From: Clostridiaceae bacterium
GTDB lineage: Bacteria > Bacillota > Clostridia > DSM-8532
DNA length: 64,000 nt
Assembly (NCBI GenBank): GCA_012840245.1
Contig: DULR01000063.1
Coordinates: 1 to 64,000, forward strand
Direction of reading: 5' to 3'
Shown here: piece after piece, positions 7,137 to 18,021 of the stretch
Layout: every line of letters begins with the position of its first letter
Position numbering within the stretch: the stretch's first letter is position 1
Translations under genes and position numbers: made by a program
Notes under the pieces: generated by a model
What the model saw: only the letters and a program-made list of their open reading frames with translations
Databases searched by the model: none
What the model was told of the DNA's origin: nothing

Positions 7137-8009
7137 TTATTTGAATATCAGCTCCGCAAAAGCCACGGCATTTTCGGGATATTCTCCCGCTGCGCCGAAA
7201 GCCAGAATCATTCGTTCAGAGATAATGCCCGCATCAAGCAGGTACTTGTTGTCGCTTACATCTATGCCGTAAAGATCGGGGTCGTATGTAACGTCGTCAT
7301 TCAGCTCCATGGTTACGATGAGATCCTCATTCTGCTCCTGATCGATCCCCAGCGCTCCCAGATCTTTTATAAATTCCTTTACAGGCCTGAATGCTCCCTG
7401 TTTTGCAAGCAGAAAATACTTTTCTTCATCTATAATAAAAATATCGTTATTTCCTGCTGCAATTTCAACAGTGAATTTGCTCTGCATGGCATAATCGACT
7501 TCAGATCTTGCCTCGTCTGTCAGGTATATGTTCTGGACCTGAGCATGTTCAACAGTCTCCAGCTCTTCTGAGATCTTTTGAGCGAATGTCTGAGTTTCGG
7601 CCATGTAGATTTTGCCCGCAATCAGTATCTTAAGGTCCGGATCCACCCTGTTGACCAGCGAAATGACCGTCATAACGATAAATACTATTGCAGCTAGTAT
7701 CCCGAGGGCATGCCATTTGTAGTAATAAATAAAGTTCAGCGCTTTTTCCTCATCTACCTTGAGCAGTTTGAAGATCGGGTTCGGGTTTTCCTTCCGCTGC
7801 TTCTTTCTCTTTTCTTCCTCAGGATCGACATAGCTGATCCCTTTCAGGCTTTTGTAGGCTTTGTCGATATCCTCGAGGGTATACCCTCTCTCATCCTTAT
7901 CCATTTGCCTGAACTTCTTGTAAAGAACCAGCATTCTCTTTTCAATATCCTCGATGGTCGCATCATCAGGCAGTTCAAGGATCTCCAGCGCTTTGTCTCT
8001 TTCCATCAT
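7137..8009 (-). CDS. J-domain-like membrane-anchored protein of unknown function
   Basis: The first 60 residues look like a J-domain fold (ALEILELPDDATIEDIEKR, then DKAYKSLKG) but lack the HPD tripeptide needed to stimulate DnaK. A single membrane segment follows at about residues 98-118, then an extracytoplasmic domain of about 170 residues rich in acidic and aromatic residues. I do not recognise that domain. The gene starts 9 bases after lysS ends, so it is probably transcribed with lysS. Confidence 0.6.
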   Translation of the reverse strand: MMERDKALEILELPDDATIEDIEKRMLVLYKKFRQMDKDERGYTLEDIDKAYKSLKGISYVDPEEEKRKKQRKENPNPIFKLLKVDEEKALNFIYYYKWHALGILAAIVFIVMTVISLVNRVDPDLKILIAGKIYMAETQTFAQKISEELETVEHAQVQNIYLTDEARSEVDYAMQSKFTVEIAAGNNDIFIIDEEKYFLLAKQGAFRPVKEFIKDLGALGIDQEQNEDLIVTMELNDDVTYDPDLYGIDVSDNKYLLDAGIISERMILAFGAAGEYPENAVAFAELIFK

Positions 8010-8018
8010 AATCTACCG

Positions 8019-9536
8019 TCATTCCTTTTCCTTAGGTTTCATTGTGGGGAACAATAAAACATCCTTGATGGAAAATGAATCAGTAAACAGCATTATCAGT
8101 CTGTCTATGCCTATGCCCAGACCGCCGGTGGGAGGAAGCCCGTGTTCCAGAGCAGTAATGAAATCCTCGTCCATCATATTGGCCTCTTCGTCCCCGGCCT
8201 CTCTTTTCTTGACCTGGGCTATGAAACGCTCTTTCTGGTCGATGGGGTCGTTCAATTCCGAGTAGGCGTTACCGAATTCACGGCCTGTTATGAACAATTC
8301 AAAGCGTTCGGTAAGTTCAGGTTTATCAGGCTTGCGCTTTGTCAGCGGCGAAATCTCTACAGGGTAGTCAATGACGAATGTGGGCTGGATCAGGTTCGGT
8401 TCTGCAAATTCTTCGAACAGCAGGCTTAAGATCTCGCCCCTTACGGGATTGCCTTCAAGCTCCAGGCCCTTCGCTTTAGCTATCTCTCTGGCTTCCTCGT
8501 CAGTATTGACTTTGTCAAAGTCAACGCCTGCATATTTCAATACCGCTTCGGTCATGGTAAGCCTTGTCCACGGAGGAGTCAAATCTATCTCCTGGCCCTG
8601 ATACGTTATCTTCATAGTGCCCAGAACCTCCTGAGCAACGGTCGAGATCATGTCTTCAGCCAGCTCCATCATGCCGTGGTAATCTGTATATGCCTGATAT
8701 ACTTCCATCATCGTAAACTCAGGATTATGCTTGATGGATATCCCTTCGTTACGGAACATCCTCCCCAACTCATAAACCCGTTCCAGTCCGCCTACGATGA
8801 GTCTCTTCAGATACAGCTCAGGTGCGATCCTGAGATACATGTCTATGCCGAGAGTATTGTGGTGGGTTATGAAAGGCCGTGCCGCAGCTCCTCCCGCTAT
8901 GGTGTTCAGGATAGGAGTCTCCACTTCAAGGAATCCTCTTTCATCCAGATATCTCCTTATGGCCGCTATTGTACGGCTTCTGGTCATAAAGGTCTTTTTT
9001 ACATCAGGATTCATAATCAGATCCAGATAGCGCTGACGATATCTGATGTCCGGATCCTTAAGGCCATGGAACTTTTCAGGCAGTGGCCTCAGGGATTTGG
9101 AAAGCAGAGTATAGGTTTCAACATGCACTGATATTTCACCCATGCGGGTCTTGAATACTCTTCCGGTAACACCGATTATATCGCCGATGTCAAGCTTTTT
9201 GAAGTCTTCGTATTTATCCTCACCCAGATCGTTTATCCTGACGTAAAGCTGGATCTTACCGTCTCTGTCCTGAATATCGCAGAAGCTGGATTTTCCCATT
9301 CCGCGCTTGCTCATCAGCCTTCCGGCCAGGGATACGTTTTTATTCTCAAAAGCCTCGAAGTTGGCCAGGATTTCGCCTGTTCTGTGAGTCACGTCATATT
9401 TGACGATATGAAAAGGATCATTTCCCGCTTCCTGAAGCTCAGCGAGCTTGCTGCGTCTGACCCTTAAAATTTCGTTAAGATCTTCTGTTTCAATTGATTC
9501 ATGCTGACGAGTATAGTTTTCAATAATATCCGACAT
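8019..9536 (-). CDS. lysS: Lysyl-tRNA synthetase, class II
   Basis: It charges tRNA-Lys with lysine. The 505-residue protein has the N-terminal OB-fold anticodon-binding domain (about residues 60-150) and class II motifs: motif 2 in RMFRNEGIS (about 260) and motif 3 in GLGIGIDRL near the C-terminus. GGGAGG precedes the ATG. A greA terminator-like hairpin lies between greA and lysS, so lysS may be partly readthrough-dependent. Confidence 0.97.
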   Translation of the reverse strand: MSDIIENYTRQHESIETEDLNEILRVRRSKLAELQEAGNDPFHIVKYDVTHRTGEILANFEAFENKNVSLAGRLMSKRGMGKSSFCDIQDRDGKIQLYVRINDLGEDKYEDFKKLDIGDIIGVTGRVFKTRMGEISVHVETYTLLSKSLRPLPEKFHGLKDPDIRYRQRYLDLIMNPDVKKTFMTRSRTIAAIRRYLDERGFLEVETPILNTIAGGAAARPFITHHNTLGIDMYLRIAPELYLKRLIVGGLERVYELGRMFRNEGISIKHNPEFTMMEVYQAYTDYHGMMELAEDMISTVAQEVLGTMKITYQGQEIDLTPPWTRLTMTEAVLKYAGVDFDKVNTDEEAREIAKAKGLELEGNPVRGEILSLLFEEFAEPNLIQPTFVIDYPVEISPLTKRKPDKPELTERFELFITGREFGNAYSELNDPIDQKERFIAQVKKREAGDEEANMMDEDFITALEHGLPPTGGLGIGIDRLIMLFTDSFSIKDVLLFPTMKPKEKE

Positions 9537-9555
9537 GTTAACCTCCCATTGCCAT

Positions 9556-9592
9556 AAAAAGAAAACAGCTTACATTATTTATGTAAACTGTT
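9556..9592 (-). terminator. Intrinsic terminator after greA
   Basis: A perfect or near-perfect stem (9564-9575 with 9581-9592) is followed on the minus strand by a T-rich run (TTTTCTTTTT). It stands between greA and lysS. Confidence 0.7.
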
Positions 9593-9643
9593 ATGTTATC
9601 GAAACATAATTATACCCCAAATTAAAAATACAAACAAGAATAA

Positions 9644-10120
9644 TTACTTGTAGATATCCACTATTTTATACCTGATCTTGCCGCCGGGTACCTCAATTTC
9701 GACAGTATCGCCTACCTTGTGACCCAATAATGCGCTTCCAACCGGAGACTCATTCGATATTCTGCTGGATGCCGGATCGGCCTCCGTTGAACCGACTATC
9801 TGATAATCGTATTCTTCCTTTGACTTGATATCCTGTATTTTAACTCTGGCACCAAGGTTCACGACCTTTGTATCAACTTCGTCCTCGTCTATGATTATCG
9901 CATTTTTCAGCATTGTCTCCAATTGAACTATACGACCTTCATTTTGTGCCTGTTCATTTTTTGCCTCGTCATATTCAGAATTTTCCGCAATATCTCCGAA
10001 TGCAAGCGCCTGTTTTATTCTTTCAGCAATCTCTTTTCTTCTTTCTCCCTTGAGGTACTCCAGTTCTTCCTCAAGCTTTTTAAGACCTTCGTAAGTAAGA
10101 AGGACTTCCTTTTTGCTCAT
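9644..10120 (-). CDS. greA: Transcript cleavage factor GreA
   Basis: GreA rescues backtracked RNA polymerase by stimulating cleavage of the nascent RNA. At 158 residues it has the expected two domains: an N-terminal antiparallel coiled coil (residues 1-75) whose tip carries the acidic pair in [13 protein letters not shown], and a C-terminal FKBP-like domain ([18 protein letters not shown]). AGGGGAG precedes the start. Confidence 0.97.
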   Translation of the reverse strand: MSKKEVLLTYEGLKKLEEELEYLKGERRKEIAERIKQALAFGDIAENSEYDEAKNEQAQNEGRIVQLETMLKNAIIIDEDEVDTKVVNLGARVKIQDIKSKEEYDYQIVGSTEADPASSRISNESPVGSALLGHKVGDTVEIEVPGGKIRYKIVDIYK

Positions 10121-10235
10121 TTTTTTCTCCCCTTTTAAAGTATTACGCCTGCCCCCCGATAGCGAGAATACTTGTTAATTCTGTAATCAGTTTAATTAGC
10201 ATTACGATACATTATAGTGCAGGGCTATTGGGATG

Positions 10236-11111
10236 TCAAGATTGAAAAGAAAGCCTCATATCAAGGAGGACGGAGGCCTCTGAAACGCTGATATCCCAAG
10301 CATTTGCGCACACTGCAACCATAAATCCTTCAAGGGCTCCTTTCTCCAATGAATTTAATATCTGTTGTCCTATTCTTCTCTTGATCCTGTCTGAAAATTC
10401 TATGTTGATGCTGAAAATTTTTCTCAATTTCGTATCTATGATTTTCATGGCTCCCAGATCAACAATAGTTCCGTCAAACCTTTCGGGAAGCACATCGAAG
10501 CTTTCGTGATCATCAGGGAACCTCAGCCACAGCCTGACACGCTTCAATATATCGAAATCAGTGGTTATATGGACAGGTATCCCTGTTTCAGCGAAAGCCT
10601 TTTCAGCTTCACGAGGTTCGCTAGCCCCTTCCGGTATCAGTATATTCATTGTTTTGACTTTGGTAATAAGTTTTTCGATCGCATATTCCAGATGGGCTGA
10701 TTGTCCTGTCACCAGTATCTCTTTATTAGCCAGGATCCCCAGCCCCTTTATTTTGCTTATGATCTCATCGGTGCGACCAACGGCCACTTCCCGCAGGATC
10801 TCGTCAAAACGGTAATCTTTGCTTTGGTAAAAGCCTTTTATCCATGAATGCTCAAAAACCGGCCAGACGTTCCCTTCCCGGAACATCGCATCCAGTTTGG
10901 CCTTGAGCCTTCTTCTGGTTCCTTTGCGGTAAATGGCATCTGACCCCAGGCAGGATATATAGCACACTACCAGATTGATATCTTCCAGAATTTCAACATA
11001 ACGGATTTCCAAAGAAACAGGCTTCCATTTCTTTTTTTTGACAGGCAGAAGGAGACCTATGTTCATTATGGCTCCAAAGGCTTTCTTCCTGCTAAATAAT
11101 ATTTGGCTCAT
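10236..11111 (-). CDS. Conserved-looking protein of unknown function
   Basis: This 291-residue soluble protein is not recognised. A basic stretch (KKKKWK, residues 24-29) follows the start; an ATG at residue 16 is an alternative start. The middle part (VGRTDEIISKIKGLGILANKE, then ILVTGQSAHLEYAI) has an alternating alpha/beta look, and the C-terminus is helical. It has no signal peptide or membrane segment. It lies 46 bases after guaB on the same strand and may be transcribed with it. Confidence 0.6.
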   Translation of the reverse strand: MSQILFSRKKAFGAIMNIGLLLPVKKKKWKPVSLEIRYVEILEDINLVVCYISCLGSDAIYRKGTRRRLKAKLDAMFREGNVWPVFEHSWIKGFYQSKDYRFDEILREVAVGRTDEIISKIKGLGILANKEILVTGQSAHLEYAIEKLITKVKTMNILIPEGASEPREAEKAFAETGIPVHITTDFDILKRVRLWLRFPDDHESFDVLPERFDGTIVDLGAMKIIDTKLRKIFSINIEFSDRIKRRIGQQILNSLEKGALEGFMVAVCANAWDISVSEASVLLDMRLSFQS

Positions 11112-11157
11112 CCAACAATGATAACTGAAATAAGATGGATTTTATCCGGATGCAAAA

Positions 11158-12675
<1,518 letters not shown>

Positions 12676-12702
12676 TTATATAGCCGTAAAATTATTATAC
12701 CC

Positions 12703-12731
12703 ATTATACTTTATACCATTTTAAAAATCAA
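12703..12731 (-). promoter_or_regulatory. Sigma-A promoter of guaB
   Basis: On the minus strand TTGATT (12726-12731) and TATAAT (12703-12708) are separated by 17 bases, about 80 bases before guaB. The rest of 12622-12956 is AT-rich spacer between divergent genes; it holds a TATAAT at 12851-12856 that may serve the rightward gene, with only a weak -35. I saw no purine riboswitch. Confidence 0.7.
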
Positions 12732-12956
12732 TTGAGTTTGCGGCTTTATTGCTTAAAATTATTTCCGGCATCATTTTTGATCCCGCGTGCTTTTCAGTGA
12801 ACCTGAAAGCATTGGTATTTCCTGGACTTTATTTTATTGTTTACTCATGCTATAATAAATTTTCAATTACTCCTACAATTTTGAATGCTTGATTTGCTGC
12901 TCAATTTTTTGTGCATGAGTTCCGAACTATATTCTTGAATATGTCTGGTGATTATT

Positions 12957-14498
12957 ATGAATGAGCAAAGGTCAATTGTTGATGGATTACTTGACGAATG
13001 TGACCGGCAGGCAGGTCTCTACTCAGGCAAAGATATTGAGTTTGCACAGAAAGCACTGGAATTGTCCAAATCTATCCAATATGACATAGGCATATATGAG
13101 AGCCATTTTCGTCTGGCCCGTTCATTGATGTCCTGCGGAAACAATGAAGAGGCCATAGAGCATCTGAGCATTTGCTATTCGATCGCCAACAGCCTCGGAG
13201 ACAAAGTGCGGTCGGCAAGAGCAGCGAACTCTTTCGGCATAGCCTATTACAATCTGGGTATCATTTCAAAAAGCCTTGACCATCTGCTGGAAGCTCTTGA
13301 AATATCCAAAACTAATGATTACCCCGATATAGAGTGCCGTGTCTACAACAATATCTGCAGTATCCTGACAGAGCTTGGCGATTATGAAAGCGCCATCGAT
13401 TATCTTTATACACTTCTTGACAAGTGTCGCAACGAGGAACTGAACTTATTCCCCAGATGTATCGTTTATCGCAACCTGGCTCATACGCTCCACAGCATGA
13501 ACAGGGTCGAAGAGTCCGAGAAATTTGTGAATCTGGCTCTTGAAGAATCTGTCAGGCAGGAAAATCCTCAGATCATGTGCGAGAGCTATTACATACTGGG
13601 AAAGATCAGACTGAGTCAGAACAAGATCCAGGAAGCCAGGGATCTGTTTTTGAAAGCTCTGGCTCTCGCGCAGGAAACTTCCAATGAATATTATCTGGTA
13701 CAGATTCGCATCGACCTGGGCAAACTGTATCTAAGCAGCGATTGCTGTGAAGAAGCATACAATACCGTTCTGGAAGCTTTTAATTTCGTTATGAAGCTTG
13801 ATTATCCCGTTCTGAAACGCAATGCCGCCCTGACCCTGGCCGAAGTTTGCCAGTATACGGGCAATACCGACATGCTTATTGAAGCTTTGACTACATATAA
13901 GGATATAACAAGGAAGCTGGAGGATGAAAATCTTCATCGCCAACAGGTCTTTACAAAAGCTCAGCTCATGCTCTTCAAACTCAAAAAGGACAATGAAAGG
14001 CTTCGTGTCGAGATAGAGAGGGATCCCCTGACAGGATGCCTGAGCAGCAGGACCTTCCCTGACCGCATAGTCCAGTCGCTTTCGGTCCATGGAAATAAAG
14101 GAGCTCTCGTTTTCATCGACATAGACAACCTGAAGACCATAAACGATACATACGGTCATGATAGTGGAGATGATCTTCTGAAATCCTTTGCGAAGGATCT
14201 TGCCCGGATCATGCCGAAAGAATCGTTAAAGATAAGGATATCAGGCGATGAATTCCTTGTTTTCATACCAAAGGCGGGAAAAGAAGAGGCAAGCTCAGCC
14301 CTTGACAAACTGATCGAAGCTCTTGCCCAGCCCCGAAAGATCGGCAATGCAATGCTGCCTGTCCTCATAAGCGCCGGCATTGCTCTTTATCCAGAACATT
14401 CGACGGATCTGGTAAATCTCAAGAAAATGGCAGATGCCGCCATGTATTCTGCAAAGCAGGCAGGCCGCGGCGTTTACCGGGTTTTCAACGCTTCATAA
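12957..14498 (+). CDS. TPR-repeat diguanylate cyclase-like protein (GGDEF variant SGDEF)
   Basis: The first about 340 residues are tetratricopeptide repeats (for example AIEHLSICYSIANSLGD, SLDHLLEALEISKTND), a protein-binding solenoid. A short coiled coil leads into a GGDEF domain (about 355-513) with DPLTGCLS, DIDNLKTINDTYGH and the signature RISGDEF. Serine replaces the first glycine; SGDEF variants are known in some active cyclases, so cyclic di-GMP synthesis is plausible but unproven. There is no signal peptide or membrane segment. The ATG at 12957 is chosen over a GTG three codons upstream. Confidence 0.88.
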   Translation: MNEQRSIVDGLLDECDRQAGLYSGKDIEFAQKALELSKSIQYDIGIYESHFRLARSLMSCGNNEEAIEHLSICYSIANSLGDKVRSARAANSFGIAYYNLGIISKSLDHLLEALEISKTNDYPDIECRVYNNICSILTELGDYESAIDYLYTLLDKCRNEELNLFPRCIVYRNLAHTLHSMNRVEESEKFVNLALEESVRQENPQIMCESYYILGKIRLSQNKIQEARDLFLKALALAQETSNEYYLVQIRIDLGKLYLSSDCCEEAYNTVLEAFNFVMKLDYPVLKRNAALTLAEVCQYTGNTDMLIEALTTYKDITRKLEDENLHRQQVFTKAQLMLFKLKKDNERLRVEIERDPLTGCLSSRTFPDRIVQSLSVHGNKGALVFIDIDNLKTINDTYGHDSGDDLLKSFAKDLARIMPKESLKIRISGDEFLVFIPKAGKEEASSALDKLIEALAQPRKIGNAMLPVLISAGIALYPEHSTDLVNLKKMADAAMYSAKQAGRGVYRVFNAS

Positions 14499-14500
14499 CT

Positions 14501-14523
14501 GTCACGGGGACGGTTCTGGTGAC
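14501..14523. repeat. GGGACGG-core palindrome (arms GTCAC/GTGAC)
   Basis: GTCAC and GTGAC flank GGGGACGGTTCTG. It belongs to the family of small palindromes with a constant GGGACGG core and variable arms (see 33105, 33142, 43953, 25552, 54277). It lies just after the stop of the TPR-GGDEF gene. Confidence 0.7.
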
Positions 14524-14542
14524 ATGACATGGTCATTAGTAT

Positions 14543-14578
14543 TTGTAGCGCCCCTTAGTGCTGGGCTACACCTACAAG
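14543..14578. repeat. Interspersed repeat E, copy 1
   Basis: TTGTAG ... CTACAA arms enclose CCTTAGTGCTGGGCTAC; a close relative occurs at 48538-48573. It lies between the convergent TPR-GGDEF and pth genes. Confidence 0.5.
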
Positions 14579-14592
14579 TTTTCATGTGTATT

Positions 14593-15153
14593 TTACCCGT
14601 TATACCTGCTCATGGCTATCTCCACTGACGCACAGACAATAGTGACCGCTGCCAGTGAGGCTTTTTCTATCGCATCATTGATAAGCTTTCTCTCTTCTTC
14701 TGAAAAGCGGCTCAGGACATAATCGGCCATATCCATATTATCAGGAGCCTTCCCTATGCCTATCCGGATCCTTGGAAAATTCTCGGTTTTGATATGGCTC
14801 AATATGGACCGCATGCCGTTATGGGTCCCTGCGCTGCCTTTAGCTCTGATCCTTAACCGCCCTACGTCGATATCGACATCGTCATATATGACAACAAGAT
14901 TCCCGGGAGGGATCTTATAATAATCCATGATCTCCCTGATGGCCTCACCGCTGTTGTTCATATATGTCTGAGGCTTCACCAGAAGAGTTTTATGTCCCTG
15001 AATGATCCCTTCGGCTATCAATGCCTTATGCTTCAGTTTAAAACTGTTTATTCTGTATTTGGCTGCAAGGAAGTCAATAGTATCGAACCCGACATTATGC
15101 CGGGTTCGCTCATATTTGGGGCCCATATTGCCCAAACCTGCCAATACGAACAT
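14593..15153 (-). CDS. pth: Peptidyl-tRNA hydrolase
   Basis: It frees tRNA from peptidyl-tRNAs that drop off the ribosome. The 186-residue protein has the family landmarks GLGNMGPKYERTRHNVGFD (N-terminus with the catalytic histidine), KPQTYMNNSGEA, VIYDDVDI and GTHNGMRSI. GAGG 5 bases before the ATG at 15153 fixes the start. It sits in the conserved spoVG-glmU-prs-pth order, corresponding to Bacillus spoVC. Confidence 0.97.
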   Translation of the reverse strand: MFVLAGLGNMGPKYERTRHNVGFDTIDFLAAKYRINSFKLKHKALIAEGIIQGHKTLLVKPQTYMNNSGEAIREIMDYYKIPPGNLVVIYDDVDIDVGRLRIRAKGSAGTHNGMRSILSHIKTENFPRIRIGIGKAPDNMDMADYVLSRFSEEERKLINDAIEKASLAAVTIVCASVEIAMSRYNG

Positions 15154-15171
15154 ACTTACCTCGATCAATCC

Positions 15172-16134
15172 TTATTGCTGGGTAAACAATGATGAGATGG
15201 ACATATCTCCATAGATTCTTTCGATCGCTTCGGCAAATACGTCGGCTACCGAAAGAACCGTAATCTTGCTGATCTTCTTTTCGTTTGTAAGAGGAATGGT
15301 ATTAAGTGTAACCAGTTCCTTTATTGCTGAGGTGCGTATCCTGTCGATGGCCGGACCTGAAAGCACTCCGTGAGTGCAGCATGCGTATACTTCAGTCGCT
15401 CCCATATCCTTCAGCGCATTTGCGGCATTCACCACTGTTCCTGCAGTGTCGATAAGGTCATCAACCAGTATGACGCGTTTTCCCTTTACATCGCCGATAA
15501 TATTCATGATCTCACAAACATTTGCCTTGGGTCTTCTTTTGTCTATGATGGCGAGGGGCACGTCCAGCTTTTCGGCAAACCTTCTTGATCTTCCCACACT
15601 TCCGATGTCCGGGGATACGACCACGACATCATCTGTATTCCCCGCGAATTTTTTATAAAAATGCTGAGCAAGAATAGGCGTTCCAAGCAGATGATCCACC
15701 GGAATGTCAAAAAATCCCTGAAGCTGAGGCGCATGAAGATCCATGGTAAGAACCCTGTCGGCTCCTGCTGTCGTTATGAGATTTGCAACCAGCTTGGCTG
15801 AGATCGGATCCCTTGCTTTTGCTTTTCTGTCCTGCCGCGCATATCCGAAATAAGGTATAACGGCTGTGATGCGGCCTGCCGAAGCACGTTTCAGAGCGTC
15901 TATCAGTATAAGAAGCTCTACGAGGTTTTCATTGACGGGAGTGCACGTGGACTGAACGATAAATACATCCGAACCGCGTACCACTTCGTTGATACTGATG
16001 GCGATCTCGCCATCGGAAAATCTGGAGACAATGGATGCACCTAATGGTAATCCGACCTTTAATGAGATCTCCTCCGCAAGCTCTTTGTTGGAATTCCCGG
16101 CGAAAATCTTAATGTCCTTACCATGAAGATTCAT
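15172..16134 (-). CDS. prs: Ribose-phosphate pyrophosphokinase
   Basis: It makes PRPP from ribose 5-phosphate and ATP for nucleotide, His and Trp synthesis. The 320-residue protein carries the PRPP loop [11 protein letters not shown] (about 220), the flexible-loop region [17 protein letters not shown] and the PPi-binding region near SPDIGSVGR. The ATG at 16134 follows GGAGG at a spacing of about 11; a TTG at 16146 would sit directly on the ribosome binding site. Confidence 0.97.
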   Translation of the reverse strand: MNLHGKDIKIFAGNSNKELAEEISLKVGLPLGASIVSRFSDGEIAISINEVVRGSDVFIVQSTCTPVNENLVELLILIDALKRASAGRITAVIPYFGYARQDRKAKARDPISAKLVANLITTAGADRVLTMDLHAPQLQGFFDIPVDHLLGTPILAQHFYKKFAGNTDDVVVVSPDIGSVGRSRRFAEKLDVPLAIIDKRRPKANVCEIMNIIGDVKGKRVILVDDLIDTAGTVVNAANALKDMGATEVYACCTHGVLSGPAIDRIRTSAIKELVTLNTIPLTNEKKISKITVLSVADVFAEAIERIYGDMSISSLFTQQ

Positions 16135-16194
16135 AAGTCTAAACAACCTCCAAATATAATAATAAATCCAGGGAGCAGCAGTGCTCCGTAAAAA

Positions 16195-17469
16195 TTATTT
16201 TTTATCTAAACCTTTTCTTATGACCCAGTCTTTTATAACAGTCTGTCTGCTTCTGGCAATAGCCAGAGCGTATTCGGGAACCTCATCGGTAATGGTTGAG
16301 CCTGCGGCTATATAGGAATTATCTTTAACAGTAACCGGTGATACAAGATTGACGTTGCACCCCACAAAGGCATAGTCTCCGACAACGGTTCTGTGCTTCT
16401 TTTTCCCGTCATAGTTTACTACTACCGCTCCGCAGCCGACATTAACATGCCTTCCGATATCAGCATCTCCCACATAGGAAAGATGAGGTATTTTAGAATT
16501 ATCCCCAATTGTTGAGTTCTTTATTTCAACAAAGTCACCTATCTTGATGTTGCTGCCTATATTGGAGCCGGGTCTGATATAGGCGAAAGGACCAACTTTC
16601 GTATTGTCACCTATTTGTGATTGGGTCATCACAGAATTCATAAAGCTTACATCATTGCCCACCATTCCATCCTCTATGCGGGAATTGGGCCCTATCACGC
16701 ATCTTTCACCGATAACCGTATTCCCTTCCAGAATAGTTCCTGGCAGGATCTCGGTATCTTTTCCTATCCTTACTTTCGCATGGATGAAAGAAGTGTGAGG
16801 AAGACGGAATGTCACGCCGTTTTCCATATGCTTTCTTATAATTCTTTTCAGAATGATCTGCTCGGCTTCATCAAGGCCGATCCTGTCATCGACCTTTATA
16901 AGCTCCTCGGACATCGATATGGAGAAACCGCCAGCCTTCTTCCCTGTTGCTTCGACTGTTCTCAATATATCGCTGAGGGCAGTCGCTTTTTCCCCGTTTT
17001 CTTTATTTAAGGCAATCAGGATATTATTCAGAGTATCAATATCAAAGAAACATATTTCCGACAATTCACCTTTGGGATCAGTCAATACAGTCGCCTGATT
17101 ATTGTTTTCAATATGATAATTGAACGCGGCTTTCAGGGTTTCTCCGGTCATGGCCGGGTAATCGGCCGGTAAAACAAGAAGTGTTCCGTTTTTATCTTCA
17201 AGAAGATGCTTTTGCTTCAATATTGCATTCCATATGCCTGTGGTTCCGGTCATATCAGCTATGACAGCGTTCTCCGGCAAAAACTCTTTTATATCGTCAC
17301 CGTTCTGGCCCAAAATAATCATTATGTTATCAGAACCTGCTTCAACAGTTGATTCTATAGCATAAGATATCATGGCCTGTCCGCATATCTTATGGGCATA
17401 CTTTGCTACGGATGAATTCATTCCGGTTCCTTCACCCGCTGCAAAGATCAAAGCCACAAGTTTGTGCAT
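16195..17469 (-). CDS. glmU: GlmU-like protein: acetyltransferase intact, uridylyltransferase domain degenerate
   Basis: Normal GlmU (about 456 residues) acetylates GlcN-1-P and then makes UDP-GlcNAc. Here the C-terminal left-handed beta-helix (about residues 225-424) keeps the acetyltransferase residues: R in YIRPG, K in VEIKN, H and Y in HLSYVGD, NYDG, and R in AIARSRQ. The N-terminal nucleotidyltransferase is about 30 residues short and lost key residues: LAAGKGTRM reads FAAGEGTGM (the essential arginine is glycine), the QxxGTAHA region reads MTGTTGIW, YGD reads PAD, and the GYGRIV and VEEKDA segments are absent. It is probably a glucosamine-1-phosphate acetyltransferase only. GGAGGG precedes the start. 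Confidence 0.85.
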   Translation of the reverse strand: MHKLVALIFAAGEGTGMNSSVAKYAHKICGQAMISYAIESTVEAGSDNIMIILGQNGDDIKEFLPENAVIADMTGTTGIWNAILKQKHLLEDKNGTLLVLPADYPAMTGETLKAAFNYHIENNNQATVLTDPKGELSEICFFDIDTLNNILIALNKENGEKATALSDILRTVEATGKKAGGFSISMSEELIKVDDRIGLDEAEQIILKRIIRKHMENGVTFRLPHTSFIHAKVRIGKDTEILPGTILEGNTVIGERCVIGPNSRIEDGMVGNDVSFMNSVMTQSQIGDNTKVGPFAYIRPGSNIGSNIKIGDFVEIKNSTIGDNSKIPHLSYVGDADIGRHVNVGCGAVVVNYDGKKKHRTVVGDYAFVGCNVNLVSPVTVKDNSYIAAGSTITDEVPEYALAIARSRQTVIKDWVIRKGLDKK

Positions 17470-17589
17470 GAGTTAAAAACCCTCCCAGATTTTGTCTCAG
17501 AGACAAAAATATTATGCGCGAATATATCACACACATCATTCTCTCACTTTTATCTATGTAATGCAATTGACATTTTACATATTTTAAAG

Positions 17590-17625
17590 CAACAAAGTAG
17601 GCACTTCTTAATAATGAAGTGCCTA
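17590..17625 (-). terminator. Terminator after spoVG
   Basis: TAGGCACTTC (17598-17607) pairs perfectly with GAAGTGCCTA (17616-17625); on the minus strand CTTTGTT follows. It lies 27 bases after the spoVG stop. Confidence 0.6.
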
Positions 17626-17651
17626 AATCTCATTGGCTATTTCAGAAATAT

Positions 17652-17942
17652 TTACTCATTGCTGGTCGCGCCAGCGGCCTCTTCTTCAGCCAACATGGAT
17701 TGATATTTCTCCAGTATGGCATTCTGAACTTTGTTTCTAGCCTCTGCGTTAATAGGATGCGCAATGTCTCTGAACTCCCCTGTTGGTGTCTTGCGACTGG
17801 GCATTGCAATAAATAATCCCCCTTGACTTTCGATAATTTTGATGTCATGTACTACAAATTCATTGTCAAAAGTGACCGACACCACTGCTTTCATTTTTCC
17901 TTCTGCTTCAACTTTGCGAATCCTAATGTCTGTAATCTCCAT
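17652..17942 (-). CDS. spoVG: Septation/regulatory protein SpoVG
   Basis: This 96-residue protein begins [11 protein letters not shown] and has the conserved [16 protein letters not shown] segment. SpoVG is a nucleic-acid-binding regulator that affects asymmetric septation and cortex formation in sporulating Bacillus. A longer frame opens at 18014, but that start lies inside the promoter; the ATG at 17942 has GGAAGGTGG before it and matches the family N-terminus. It heads the spoVG-glmU-prs-pth cluster. Confidence 0.97.
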   Translation of the reverse strand: MEITDIRIRKVEAEGKMKAVVSVTFDNEFVVHDIKIIESQGGLFIAMPSRKTPTGEFRDIAHPINAEARNKVQNAILEKYQSMLAEEEAAGATSNE

Positions 17943-17991
17943 CTTAGCAGCCCACCTTCCGATACTTAACAATGTAGTGTATATTTGATAA

Positions 17992-18021
17992 TATAAATTC
18001 GCCAAAAATTCCAAAATTCCT
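17992..18021 (-). promoter_or_regulatory. Sigma-H-type promoter of spoVG
   Basis: On the minus strand AGGAATT and GAATT stand at the same relative positions as AGGATTT and GAATT in the well-known sigma-H promoter of Bacillus spoVG; both span 30 bases to the final ATA. It lies about 50 bases upstream of the start codon. Confidence 0.7.
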
